The notes: generated from the sequence alone by a model not told the origin. 64,000 nt of DNA from Symbiodinium natans (GCA_905221605.1 CAJNDS010002557.1:1126132-1190131), one strand, 5' to 3'; positions 1 through 12,119 are shown, counted from the first letter of the stretch. Numbers and translations are program-made.

Positions 1-1085
1 GCACCTAGACAAGCCCTTGTAAGGCCCTGTTAGAAACCCGAATTAAGACGCCAACCCGAAGCCCGCTTTAAAGGGTTCTGATGTATGCGCCCTTTGAAAA
101 GGGTATATAAGGGGTATATATGGGTGAGGCAGGAACCTTTATGTATGATTTGACCTCTTTCTTTGTTTTCATACTAGCCTATACTACTGCTACGATTAAC
201 AGAGTTATCGAATAGGGCCATCACGCTCCTCTGAAGACTGCTTCAAAACCCCAACACTAAACCCTAACCCTAAACCTTAAGCCCGAAAAACAAGAAATAT
301 AATAAAACAAGAGCCTACCTACCTCCCTAGAGGCGAAACAGAGAGACTACACCGTGTGTTTCTTTCGCACTGAACCCCAAAGACCTACCCCTAAGCTCTA
401 GGGGAGAGGACGCCGTGGGAACCTATTCTTGGGATAGGTTGTTTTTTAAAAAGATTATGAAACATTCGGACATGGTATCACGAGAATACTGTGAGCAGAT
501 ACTTCATTTTTTGAATTCATGCCCGTGCATGCGAGTTCATGCCCGTTCATGCCCCGTGCACGCGAACGCCCCGCAAAACGGAATAACAACGATATACCCA
601 GGTGCTCGAATGAAAATTACTGTGAAACATTCTTGTTGTTAAATACACGGTGAATCTGAAAGGTCTGGGGTTCATGGTTGAACAATAAACCCTATAAGGC
701 TTCAAGGTGTGGGGACTACAAACCTGAAACCCTATAGGGACCCGCCCCTTGTGGAGCATTTAGGGTTTCACGTGTAGGGTTTACGGTGAAGTGTCTAGGG
801 TTTTCTTTTCAAGCTCATCTATGCGACTCGCGCGATTTCTGATGGGAGAGCGGGCGTGCAGCTTCGCACAATGGCACACTGTGGGTCGAAATGCAACGGC
901 AGCAAAGAGGCCGCAAGCAAAAGGCAAGGCAACACGTTTCGGACAGGCAGGAGCAGTGTCAGAGACCAAATGGTTGGGTTGCAGGCCAGCCACTTGAATA
1001 GCCCAGCCAAAATGACTTAGTAGAGGGGCCCCGACTAAAGCAGGTAGAACATTAACTTTCAGCCTTTCGCAAAATCGCCACGTTC
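1..1085. other. Non-coding leader, nothing recognised
   Basis: No credible gene. A short telomere-like stretch (CCCTAACCCTAAACC) lies near 255-285. The short open frames here have no family motif and overlap on both strands. Around 478-503 is a motif (CGAGAATACTGTGAGCAG) that recurs slightly changed near 10007-10032, beyond the far side of the polypyrimidine satellite. Confidence 0.5.
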
Positions 1086-2320
1086 GTTGCAAGAAGGGAC
1101 CTCCTCCCCTGCAGCGGCTGAGTTCACTTATACAATCTCTTTTGTTTTCTTTCTGTCCCTTGTTCCTATGTCTCCAATTTTGTCGATTGTAGGTATTCAA
1201 GGGAAGTGCTAAGCTACTAAAGAGGACAAATAAGGTTTCCCTGTCCCCTTTGGCTGTCCTGAATTAATCTTGTCTTTTCTCAGTCTGCACTCTGCGAGAG
1301 AGGACAGTAGAAGGGAAACAACAACGCATGGGCAAGAGTGCTTCTCTCTCTTTTCTTATTGAGATGACTGGGCACATAAGACTGAGAAGAGACTCCCCTG
1401 AATCTCTGCTTTGGCTCTTATCTTGCAGAGGAGAGGAACGTTTATATAAGAAGAGGAACCAGGAACAGACACCAGAGAGAAAGTGCAAGGAGCTGACAAG
1501 AGTGCTTCTCTCTTCTCTTTTTGACAAAAACCGAGGGAAAGAGAGTGAAAACAAGAAGCTTTGTTTTGTCCGTTGCAGAAAGGGGGCTCCCTCTCCCCGT
1601 GGAGCAGGGTTGATTTCCCGTGTTCGCTCCCGTTTGCCTTCTTTCTCTCCTACGCTCCTATGTCTTCTGTTCCTTTTTTTGAGGAGATTCAAAGGGATAG
1701 ATAAACGAAAAAACCCCTGCGCTGTCCTTGATCTTGTCTTTTCTCAGTCAGCGAGAGAGGAAGACACAGTAGGAGGGAAGCTGGACAAGAGTGCTCCTCT
1801 CTCTCTTTTCTTATTGAGAAGACTGGGTACATAAGACTGGGAAGAGACTCCCCCTCCTCTCCGATTCTCCGCTCTGGTTGTTTTCTTGCAGGGGAGAAGA
1901 ACTTTTATACAAGAAGAAGGGGCCAGGAACAGACAAGAGAATGAAAAGTGCATGGAACTGACAAGAGTGCTAAGAGAAAGGGAAGAAAGCTTTGTTTTGT
2001 CCGTTGCAGAAGGAGGCTCCCTCTTCCCTGGAGCAGGGTTGATTTCCCGTGTTCGCTCTCATTTGCCTGCGATCCTATGTTTTCTGTTCCTTTTTTAGGG
2101 ATAGATTGGTTTCCCTGTCCCTTTGATGTCCTTGATCTTGTCTTTTCTCAGTCAGCCAGAGAGGAAGGCACAGTACTGGACAAGAGTGCATCTCTCTCTG
2201 TTTTCTTGAGAAACAACGGATAAATAAGCGGAAAAGAAGAAACCCCCTCTCCTCTCCTCTAGATCTGTTCAGCTCTGATCCTGGGAAGTAAAAACATGAA
2301 CACGCAAGGAAACATCTCAT

Positions 2321-2760
2321 CTCTCTTCTCTCTTCTCTCTTCTCTCTTCTCTCTTCTCTCTTCTCTCTTCTCTCTTCTCTCTTCTTCTTCTCTCTTCTCT
2401 CTTCTCTCTTCTCTCTTCTCTCTTCTCTCTTCTCTCTTCTCTCTTCTCTCTTCTTCTCTTCTCTCTCTCTTCTTCTCTCTTCTCTCTTCTCTCTTCTCTC
2501 TTCTCTCTTCTCTCTTCTCTCTTCTCTCTCTCTCTTCTCTCTTCTCTCTCTCTCTTCTCTCTTCTCTCTTCTCTCTTCTCTCTTCTCTCTTCTCTCTTCT
2601 CTCTTCTCTCTTCTCTCTTCTCTCTTCTCTCTTCTCTCTTCTCTCTTCTCTCTTCTCTCTTCTCTCTTCTCTCTCTCTCTTCTCTCTCTCTTCTCTCTTC
2701 TCTCTTCTCTCTTCTCTTCTCTCTTCTCTCTTCTCTCTTCTCTCTTCTCTCTTCTCTCTC
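2321..2760 (+). repeat. Heptamer microsatellite (CTCTTCT)n
   Basis: About 440 bases of CTCTTCT heptamers with occasional slips, ending in CTCCTCG and CTCTCCT heptamer variants just beyond 2760. The period is 7 bp, the same as the telomere-like repeats elsewhere in the window. Confidence 0.95.
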
Positions 2761-2762
2761 CT

Positions 2763-3557
2763 CGCTCCTCGCTCCTCGCTCCTCGCTCCTCTCTCCTCTC
2801 TCCTCTCCCCTCTCCCCTCTCTCTCCCTAGAGCAGGCTTGAGTCCAATTATTCTCCCACTGCTGCCTTCTTTCTCGTGCTCCGACGTCATGTGTTCCGTC
2901 TTCTATTCGAGCAGATTGAAGGGAATAGGTCGACAAAAGGTTTTCACACTCCCTCTCACTTCTTCAGCCTCTTCTTTGCCGTGTTCTTACAACGGAGAAG
3001 AGTAAAACGTAAGAAGATGAGGAGTCAATCTCGCTACCTTCATGCCTTGTCGTCTTTCTTTTGTTCACTTTGCTCTTACACACGCGAAAACTGAAAATGC
3101 AAGAAGATAAACTGACGAGAAGGCAGGGAAGGAGACAGTCTTTGGCTCGCTGCCAAAATGAGAGAGCGACGCAACAAGGACATGACAAGAGTGCTTCGCT
3201 GTTCTCTTTTTGTGAGGATCGGGCAAACAACAGGGGGAAGAAATTCCTTCTCCCTCTTCTCCCTGTTCTTTGGCTCTCTCCTTACACAAAGACAAATAAA
3301 AACACAAGGCAAACAAATTTCAGTCACTACGTTCATCCGTCCTCGGGTTTCTTTTCCCCTGCTGTCGCTCTCTCCTTACAGAAAGACATTCACATATACA
3401 AGGCAAACCAAAACCACTCACTACTTTCATTCTCCGTCCTCTTTAGTTTCCCTCTTTGTTCACTCTGTTCTTACAGGGAGGAACTGAACATGCAAGAGCA
3501 CACCCCGATCTCGATACCATCATCCTCTCCCCCTCTCCCCCTCTCCCCCTCTCTCTC

Positions 3558-3609
<52 letters not shown>

Positions 3610-4534
3610 TTGTTCTTTCTTTTCACAAGACAAATGAATGAACAGAAGACATGGACAAGAGAAGCAAATGGACGAGAAAAGACGGAAGGATGCATCGTTT
3701 TGTTGGTGGCAAGAAGGGAGGCTCCCTCAGGGCAGGGCTGAATTCCATTGCACTCTTCTTTTTGCCTTCCTTCTCTCTTGTGTTTCCTATGTCTTCTGTT
3801 CTTTTGCGTTTAGGAAATTCAAGGGAACTGCTAAAAAAGGAGGAAGGAGTTTTTCTTGTCTCTTTTCGTTGCCCTTGCTCTTTTCTTTTCTCATTCAGCG
3901 AGAGAGGAAGAGACTGTAGGAGGAAACAACAAAGAATGGACAAGAGCGCTTCTCTCTTATCTTGTTGAGAACAATGGATACGCTATCTTCTTGAAAAGGA
4001 GAAGCGGAACACAACGCACACATCGAAGACAAAAGAATACACGATGAGAAGAAGGGGGCGTTGCGTAGACAGACAAGACAATTCTGTTTTCATTGCTTTT
4101 CCATCGCTCTCTTCTCTCTTCAATTCTACCCCTGCCCTCTTCCTATTCCTTCTATGTTTTTACTCGTCTCAGAAAGGAATGGAAGGGCGGGCACTTTCCT
4201 TTTCTTTCGGTCTCGCTACAGGCAAAAGAGGAGAATGGAGATGAAATGGAATGAGACAAGCTTCGGTAAGGACCCCTCGCCTCCTCTTCCCTGCATTTTC
4301 TTGTACCTTTTCCCATTGAGGCTCATTCACTACTTTCAGCATCCCTCCTCTTTAGTTTCCCTCTTTGTTCAGTTTGTTCTTACAGTGGGGGAACTGAACA
4401 TGCAAGAACACACACACAAATCTCGCTCCCTTCTCTCTTCTCTTCTCTTCAAGTCGCTTCGCTACTCTTCTCTTCTCTTCTCTTCTTCTCCTCTTCTCTT
4501 CTTCTCCTCTTCTCTTCTTCTCCTCTTCTCTTCT

Positions 4535-4574
<40 letters not shown>

Positions 4575-4780
4575 GTCTCTGTCTGGCTTCTTTGTTCTTT
4601 TCTTAAACCCGTGACAAATGGATACACAAGAGGACAAGGAAAAGAGAAGCTAACGGGCGGGAAAGAAGGAAGGATGGATTGTTTTGTTCGTGGCAAGAAG
4701 GGAGCCCCCGCCCCCCCGTAGAGCAGGGCTGAGAGCCCTTACACCCTCTCTTTTGCTTTCTCTCTTTGCTTTCTCTCTTT

Positions 4781-4816
<36 letters not shown>

Positions 4817-5755
4817 GCGTTCCCAGGTCTTCTGTTCTTTTGCGTTTAGGAAATTCAAGGGAACTGCTAAAAAAGGAGGAAGGAGTTTTTCTTGTCTCTT
4901 TTCGTTGCCCTTGCTGGCCCTTGCTCTTTTCTTTTTTGTTCAGCGAGAGAGGAAGAGATTGTAGGAGGAAAACAGCAAAGAATGGACCAGAGTGCTTCTC
5001 TCTTATGTTATTGAGAGAGACGGGGAAGAAGTTCATCCTCCTCGCTTTTTCCGTATGCTTTGGCTCTTGTTTTGCAGACGAAAACATGAATACACAAGAA
5101 GACATGAAGAGGCAACTGGGAGAAAACGACAAGGAGCTCGCACGGGTGCTTCTCTTTTCTTACTGGCAAAATAAGACATGTTGGGTTGATTTCCTGTGTT
5201 GGCTCTCATGCGCCTTCTTTCTCTCCTGCGTGCCTATGTCTTCTGTTCATGGGTTGAGGAGATTCAAAGGGACAGAAAAGATAGGCGACAAAGGTTTACC
5301 TGTCCCTTTCGCTGTCCTTGATCTTAAGAATCTTGTCTCAGTCAGCGAGAGAGGAAGACACAGTAGAAGCGAAACAGTAGGAATGCTTGAAAAAACAACG
5401 GATACATAAGAGGAAGAAGAAGAAACTCCCGCTCCTCGCTTCTCGATCTTGTTCAGCTCTCTTCATGCAGAGTAGCAACATGAACACGCAAGGAAAAATC
5501 ATCTCCTACCTTTATCCTTCCTTTTCTCCCTTCTCCCTTCTCCCTTCTCCCTTCTCCCTTCTCCCTTCTCCCTTCTCCCTTCTCCCTTCTCCCTGCTCCC
5601 TGCTCTCTGCTCTCTGCTCTCTGCTCTCTGCTCTCTGCTCTCTGCTCTCTGCTCTCTGCTCTCTGCTCTCTGCTCTCTGCTCTCTGCTCTCTGCTCTCTG
5701 CGCTCTGCTCTCTGCTCTCTGCTCTCTGCTCTCTGCTCTCTGCTCTCTGCTCTCT
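2763..5755 (+). repeat. Left copy of ~3.09 kb direct duplication
   Basis: Matches 5856 onward at an offset of about 3093 bp. The copies are near identical. I see only a few differences: one A indel near 3924/7018, a C/G change near 4105/7205, a CA-repeat length change near 4410, different lengths of the CTTCTC microsatellite near 4480, an A/C change near 4617, a G/T change near 5250 and one AAG unit near 5412. The copy runs into the heptamer array that precedes the assembly gap. Confidence 0.9.
5530..5755 (+). repeat. Heptamer array CTCCCTT passing into CTCTGCT
   Basis: Roughly eight CTCCCTT units are followed by over twenty CTCTGCT units, which run directly into the run of Ns. The true array length is therefore unknown. 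Confidence 0.95.
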
Positions 5756-5855
5756 NNNNNNNNNNNNNNNNNNNNNNNNNNNNNNNNNNNNNNNNNNNNN
5801 NNNNNNNNNNNNNNNNNNNNNNNNNNNNNNNNNNNNNNNNNNNNNNNNNNNNNNN
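5756..5855. other. Assembly gap (100 N)
   Basis: Exactly 100 Ns, the conventional placeholder for a gap of unknown size. It falls inside heptamer repeats and exactly at the junction of the two duplicated ~3.1 kb copies. Confidence 1.
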
Positions 5856-6650
5856 CGCTCCTCGCTCCTCGCTCCTCGCTCCTCTCTCCTCTCTCCTCTC
5901 CCCTCTCCCCTCTCTCTCCCTAGAGCAGGCTTGAGTCCAATTATTCTCCCACTGCTGCCTTCTTTCTCGTGCTCCGACGTCATGTGTTCCGTCTTCTATT
6001 CGAGCAGATTGAAGGGAATAGGTCGACAAAAGGTTTTCACACTCCCTCTCACTTCTTCAGCCTCTTCTTTGCCGTGTTCTTACAACGGAGAAGAGTAAAA
6101 CGTAAGAAGATGAGGAGTCAATCTCGCTACCTTCATGCCTTGTCGTCTTTCTTTTGTTCACTTTGCTCTTACACACGCGAAAACTGAAAATGCAAGAAGA
6201 TAAACTGACGAGAAGGCAGGGAAGGAGACAGTCTTTGGCTCGCTGCCAAAATGAGAGAGCGACGCAACAAGGACATGACAAGAGTGCTTCGCTGTTCTCT
6301 TTTTGTGAGGATCGGGCAAACAACAGGGGGAAGAAATTCCTTCTCCCTCTTCTCCCTGTTCTTTGGCTCTCTCCTTACACAAAGACAAATAAAAACACAA
6401 GGCAAACAAATTTCAGTCACTACGTTCATCCGTCCTCGGGTTTCTTTTCCCCTGCTGTCGCTCTCTCCTTACAGAAAGACATTCACATATACAAGGCAAA
6501 CCAAAACCACTCACTACTTTCATTCTCCGTCCTCTTTAGTTTCCCTCTTTGTTCACTCTGTTCTTACAGGGAGGAACTGAACATGCAAGAGCACACCCCG
6601 ATCTCGATACCATCATCCTCTCCCCCTCTCCCCCTCTCCCCCTCTCTCTC

Positions 6651-6702
<52 letters not shown>

Positions 6703-7614
6703 TTGTTCTTTCTTTTCACAAGACAAATGAATGAACAGAAGACATGGACAAGAGAAGCAAATGGACGAGAAAAGACGGAAGGATGCATCGTTTTGTTGGT
6801 GGCAAGAAGGGAGGCTCCCTCAGGGCAGGGCTGAATTCCATTGCACTCTTCTTTTTGCCTTCCTTCTCTCTTGTGTTTCCTATGTCTTCTGTTCTTTTGC
6901 GTTTAGGAAATTCAAGGGAACTGCTAAAAAAGGAGGAAGGAGTTTTTCTTGTCTCTTTTCGTTGCCCTTGCTCTTTTCTTTTCTCATTCAGCGAGAGAGG
7001 AAGAGACTGTAGGAGGAAAACAACAAAGAATGGACAAGAGCGCTTCTCTCTTATCTTGTTGAGAACAATGGATACGCTATCTTCTTGAAAAGGAGAAGCG
7101 GAACACAACGCACACATCGAAGACAAAAGAATACACGATGAGAAGAAGGGGGCGTTGCGTAGACAGACAAGACAATTCTGTTTTCATTGCTTTTCCATCG
7201 CTCTGTTCTCTCTTCAATTCTACCCCTGCCCTCTTCCTATTCCTTCTATGTTTTTACTCGTCTCAGAAAGGAATGGAAGGGCGGGCACTTTCCTTTTCTT
7301 TCGGTCTCGCTACAGGCAAAAGAGGAGAATGGAGATGAAATGGAATGAGACAAGCTTCGGTAAGGACCCCTCGCCTCCTCTTCCCTGCATTTTCTTGTAC
7401 CTTTTCCCATTGAGGCTCATTCACTACTTTCAGCATCCCTCCTCTTTAGTTTCCCTCTTTGTTCAGTTTGTTCTTACAGTGGGGGAACTGAACATGCAAG
7501 AACACACACAAATCTCGCTCCCTTCTCTCTTCTCTTCTCTTCAAGTCGCTTCGCTACTCTTCTCTTCTCTTCTCTTCTTCTCCTCTTCTCTTCTTCTCCT
7601 CTTCTCTTCTTCTC

Positions 7615-7659
<45 letters not shown>

Positions 7660-7878
7660 GTCTCTGTCTGGCTTCTTTGTTCTTTTCTTAAACCCGTGAC
7701 AACTGGATACACAAGAGGACAAGGAAAAGAGAAGCTAACGGGCGGGAAAGAAGGAAGGATGGATTGTTTTGTTCGTGGCAAGAAGGGAGCCCCCGCCCCC
7801 CCGTAGAGCAGGGCTGAGAGCCCTTACACCCTCTCTTTTGCTTTCTCTCTTTGCTTTCTCTCTTTGCTTTCTCTCTTT

Positions 7879-7914
<36 letters not shown>

Positions 7915-8700
7915 GCGTTCCCAGGTCTTCTGTTCTTTTGCGTTTAGGAAATTCAAGGGAACTGCTAAAAAAGGAGGAAGGAGTTTTTCTTGTCTCTTTT
8001 CGTTGCCCTTGCTGGCCCTTGCTCTTTTCTTTTTTGTTCAGCGAGAGAGGAAGAGATTGTAGGAGGAAAACAGCAAAGAATGGACCAGAGTGCTTCTCTC
8101 TTATGTTATTGAGAGAGACGGGGAAGAAGTTCATCCTCCTCGCTTTTTCCGTATGCTTTGGCTCTTGTTTTGCAGACGAAAACATGAATACACAAGAAGA
8201 CATGAAGAGGCAACTGGGAGAAAACGACAAGGAGCTCGCACGGGTGCTTCTCTTTTCTTACTGGCAAAATAAGACATGTTGGGTTGATTTCCTGTGTTGG
8301 CTCTCATGCGCCTTCTTTCTCTCCTGCGTGCCTATGTCTTCTGTTCATGGTTTGAGGAGATTCAAAGGGACAGAAAAGATAGGCGACAAAGGTTTACCTG
8401 TCCCTTTCGCTGTCCTTGATCTTAAGAATCTTGTCTCAGTCAGCGAGAGAGGAAGACACAGTAGAAGCGAAACAGTAGGAATGCTTGAAAAAACAACGGA
8501 TACATAAGAGGAAGAAGAAGAAGAAACTCCCGCTCCTCGCTTCTCGATCTTGTTCAGCTCTCTTCATGCAGAGTAGCAACATGAACACGCAAGGAAAAAT
8601 CATCGCCTACCTTTATCCTTCCTTTTCTCCCTTCTCCCTTCTCCGTTCTCTCTTCTCTCTTCTCTCTGCTCTCTGCTCTCTGCTCTCTGCTCTCTGCTCT
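5856..8700 (+). repeat. Right copy of ~3.09 kb direct duplication
   Basis: Second copy of 2763-5755, starting at the first base after the gap (CTCCTCG heptamers) and continuing to the heptamer array near 8650. The near identity and the gap at the junction leave open whether this is a real tandem duplication or two haplotypes placed end to end. Confidence 0.9.
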
Positions 8701-8787
8701 CTGCTCTCTGCTCTCTGCTCTCAGCTCTCAGCTCTCAGCTCTCAGCTCTCAGCTCTCAGCTCTCAGCTCTCAGCTCTCAGCTCTCAG

Positions 8788-8792
<5 letters not shown>
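8650..8792 (+). repeat. Heptamer array CTCTGCT passing into CTCAGCT
   Basis: Blocks of CTCTTCT, then CTCTGCT, then CTCAGCT units in register, followed by a (CT)n run. Each variant forms its own block, as expected from local homogenisation by slippage or unequal exchange. Confidence 0.95.
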
Positions 8793-8818
<26 letters not shown>

Positions 8819-9599
8819 TCTTTGTCCCTTTCTTCGAGACGAGAAGATGGATAAGACGAGATGGAAAGAGAGATTCTTTGCTTCGCTGCAGAATGTGGGG
8901 TGAAAACAACAGTAGACTGTTTGGGGAACAAGTCTTCCCTTTGCTCTTTTTGGGCATACAACAGGGCGAAGAAATTTCTTCCCTCTCATCCCTGTTCTGT
9001 AGTCTATCGTTACAGAAACACAAATACATATACAAGGTGCCAGTTTCACTCTTGTCCCACTCCTTTAGCGCTTTTCTTACAGCAGAAAAGCTGAACATGC
9101 AAGAATACAGCCTCCTCTCTCTTCTCTCTTCTTTGTTCTCTTGTACGTGACACATGAATACACAAGAGGACAAGGAAAAGAGAAGTTAATGGGCGGGAAA
9201 GAGGGCAGGGTGGATTGCTTTGTTCCTGGCAAGAAGGGAGCCCCCCCCCCCCCGTAGAGCAGGGCTGAGAGCCCTTACACCCTCTCTTTTGCTTTCTTTC
9301 TCTCCTGCGTTCCCAGGTCTTCTGTTCTTTTGCGTTTAGGAAATTCAAGGGAACTGCTAAAAAAGGAGGAAGGAGTTTTTCTTGTCTCTTTTCGTTGCCC
9401 TTGCTGGCCCTTGCTCTTTTCTTTTCTCGTTCAGCGAGAGAGGAAGAGACTGCAGGGGGCAAACAACAACGAATGGACAAGAGCCCTTCTCTCTTATCTT
9501 AATTGAGAAATTGATAGGTAAGAGGAGGAAGAAACTCCCCTCTCCTCAGTCTCCATCTCTTCTCTTCTTTTCTCTTCTTTACGTGCTCCTCTCAAACCG

Positions 9600-10560
9600 A
9601 AGACAAAAGAACAAACGATGAAGGGAACATGATATCGACTGTTTTGGCTATCCTTCTTGCTTCTCATTGCTGTTCCATCGTTCTCTTCTCTCTTCAAGTC
9701 TATCCAGATATTTTCTTTTTTCCTTTCGACGAGGAGAATGGGAAGAGAAGGTCCTTTCTCTTCGTCCCTCGTGTTCCTTCCAAAACACGAAGGGCGTGCG
9801 GCGTGTGAAAAGGTAGAATTTCTACCCGCGTCGCGCAGGTATATAGGATGTATGTGTTGCATGAGCAGCTAGAATTTCTACCCACATCTTGTAGGTGTGT
9901 ATATGTATTGTATATCACATAGAGAAACGGAGAGGAAAGGGCGGGAATACTCAAACCGTAAGACTAGGATTTGAGGGCATTGGGTTTTTGTATGTAACCC
10001 CGATCCAGCGAGAATATTGTGAGCAAGTATCTGGGTTCTGGGCCTTCCCACAAGCCCAACTTGCTCGCAAGTACATGGGTTGTCATTTCAATGTTTCCCA
10101 AAGGGTCACCCAGAACAATTCTCATTTCTCACACACACATCATCCCCAATACTCACAAATACATATCTCATATACCCTTCTCGTTTAAGGTTTAGATTTC
10201 TAAACAGCGTATTCGACGAAGGCTTAGGGTAAATTCCAAGATTTACACATGCTTCTTATTTAGTTTTGGGACATAGCCTTATTCCTAAACCTATTCCTTT
10301 AACGTTTAAGGCCAAAACGCACGCATGAGCCTTAGTTGTTTAAGGTTTTGCGCCGGACACTGAGGTCTATTAATTCTAGATTCTTAAACCACGCACCTGG
10401 GCACGACGAGGTTGCGGGAAAGGGGGGAGAATCGCGAACCTTATGGCTGAAGCTTAAGCCTAACCCTATTCCAAACCATATTCGCTGAAGATCTAGTGAA
10501 TTCAGATCGTGTTTTAAGTTGGGGTCCCTGAAGGAGCAAAAAAGGGGAAAAAATCCAACA
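9600..10560. other. Unassigned spacer
   Basis: No gene recognised. Two imperfect direct copies starting AGAATTTCTACCC lie at about 9818 and 9870, each followed by an alternating TATG-rich stretch. The remainder is moderately complex non-coding sequence. Confidence 0.5.
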
Positions 10561-10562
10561 AA

Positions 10563-11370
10563 ATGAGCAATTTGGTGAAAACCCTTATGTTTTGGTCTGA
10601 GATGGAGCTGTGTAAAGGGTCCTTCCGAGTCCTTGCTCAGAAGACTTGCTCCTTTTCAATCTTCAAGGGTTTTAAAGAATGTAAGAGGTTTTTTCTAATT
10701 TTAAGGGGCCTCTGTGGCATATTCGTTAAGTATCAACAATCTTCTTCTGAAAGAACCCTCCGAGTTTTATCTCCTGAAAAGAGGAAAAGGAAAATGCTAA
10801 GCGAAGCGTTCACTCATTGTTTTCCCCTAAAAATTTTGCACCTTCACGGACCCCCAATGAAGGCCAAAAACAAAAGGGTTTTCACCAAATTGCTGGTGTT
10901 GATGATTTTGCGTCTTGCACGGACCCCAGCTAAAGCCAAAAACATAGGTGTTTTCGCCAAATTATTGTTCATTTGGGCGATTTTTGGCAATTTTGCACCT
11001 TCACAGACCCCCAGGTAAGGCAAAAACATCCGGATTTTCAATTTTTCGTGATTTTTTGCAATTTTGCGCGTTCACCGACCCTCAGCTAAGGCCAAAACAA
11101 AAGGATTTTCATCAAATTGCTGATTTTTGTGATTTTCCTGAGTTTGGTTGTTTTTTGCAATGTGGCGCCTTGACGGACCCCTATCCAAGGCCAAAACATA
11201 AGGATTTCCATCAAACTGCTGCTTTTGGTGCTTTTTGTAATTTTGCGCCTGCACCCACCCCCAGCTAAGGCCAAAACATAAGGATGTTACCAGATTGCGA
11301 CTTTTGGCAATTTTGCGCCTTCACCGGCTTATTTAGGTGATTTGTTTGCAGCGTGGCGCCTCGACGAACC
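10563..11370 (+). repeat. 80-100 bp minisatellite with an inverted first copy
   Basis: Degenerate unit: AATTTTGCGCCTTCACGGACCC, AGCTAAGGCCAAAACA, then AAGGATTTTCACCAAATTGCTG. Direct copies lie near 10840, 10908, 10989, 11059, 11157, 11238 and 11308. The segment at about 10566-10622 is the reverse complement of the same unit (TTGGTGAAAACCC, then ATGTTTTGG), so the array starts with one inverted copy about 220 bp upstream. Confidence 0.85.
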
Positions 11371-11393
11371 TCAAACTATTCGAACACCCCCCC

Positions 11394-11640
11394 TCCCAAT
11401 ACTAAATTACGAGCCGGGCCTTCTCCCAATACTAAATTACGAGCCCGGGCCTTCTCCCAATACTAAATTACGAGCCCGGGCCTTCTCCCAATACTAAATG
11501 ACGAGCCCGGACCTTCCCCCAATACTAAATTACGAGCCCGGACCTTCCCCCAATACTAAATTACGAGCCCGTGCCTTCCCCCAATACTAAATTACGAGCC
11601 AGGCCCTTCTCCCAATACTAAATTACGAGCCAGGGCCTTC
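11394..11640 (+). repeat. 31-bp minisatellite, block 1
   Basis: About eight copies of a 31-bp unit that begins CCCAATACTAAATTACGAGC and ends CCGGGCCTTCT, with C/T variants at the end. Confidence 0.95.
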
Positions 11641-11677
11641 CCCTCCTTTCCAGACTGGTCTCCCCGGGCCCCCCCCC

Positions 11678-11784
11678 AAACTATTCGAACTATTCGAACT
11701 ATTCGAAATTATTCGAACTATTCGAACCCACTTGGTTCGAATAGTTCGAATAATTTCGAATAGTTCGAATAGTTCGAATAGTTT
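11678..11784. repeat. Perfect palindrome, 49-bp arms, 9-base loop
   Basis: The left arm (11678-11726), built of CTATTCGAA 9-mers, is exactly the reverse complement of the right arm (11736-11784). The loop is CCCACTTGG. Even the irregular AATTATTC unit in the left arm is mirrored in the right arm. The arms should extrude as a cruciform or fold as a hairpin if transcribed. Confidence 0.97.
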
Positions 11785-11825
11785 GGGCGCCCCAGGCCGG
11801 GCCCCAAACTATTCGAACACCCCCC

Positions 11826-12066
11826 CTCCCAATACTAAATTACGAGCCCGGGCCTTAATTACGAGCCCGGGCCTTCTCCCAATACTAAATTACGAGCTCG
11901 GGCCTTCTCCCAATACTAAATTACGAGCCCGGGCCTTCCCCCAATACTAAATTACGAGCCCGGCCTTCCCCCAATACTAAATTACGAGCCCGGGCCTTCC
12001 CCCAATACTAAATTACGAGCCCGGGCCTTCCCCCAATACTAAATTACGAGCCCGGACTAAATTACG
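11826..12066 (+). repeat. 31-bp minisatellite, block 2
   Basis: Same unit as 11394-11640, about eight copies, split from block 1 by the perfect palindrome. Both blocks border a CCTTTCCAGACTGGTCTCCC spacer, so the palindrome-spacer-array cassette itself is repeated. Confidence 0.95.
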
Positions 12067-12119
12067 AGCCATGGCCTTCCCTTCCTTTCCAGACTGGTCT
12101 CCCCGGGCCCCCCCCCCCC

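Larger units (their letters stand above)
1088..9500 (+). repeat. Polypyrimidine-rich complex satellite, ~250-bp core
   Basis: A degenerate core recurs about eleven times: a GGAGCAGGGTTGATTTCCC-like box, then CTTCTGTTCTTTT, then a GGAGATTCAAAGGGA or GGAAATTCAAGGGAACTG box, then CAGCGAGAGAGGAAGA, then GACAAGAGTGCTTCTCTC. Copies begin near 1088, 1560, 1989, 2825, 3703, 4687, 5175, 6796, 7772, 8275 and 9220. Between cores are CT microsatellites and boxes resembling GAACTGAACATGCAAG. Long open frames in this stretch are low-complexity S/L/F or R/E/K translations of CT/GA repeats and are not credible genes. Confidence 0.8.

Noticed and set aside
990-1020. Possible dinoflagellate spliced-leader sequence (AGCCAAAATGACT, reverse of AGTCATTTTGGCT)
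   Set aside because: Only the central ATTTTGGCT box fits; the remaining spliced-leader bases do not match.
2075-2936. Long minus-strand frames (225-271 aa) rich in REEK repeats
   Set aside because: They translate a (CTCTTCT)n microsatellite; composition and overlap with other frames show no gene.
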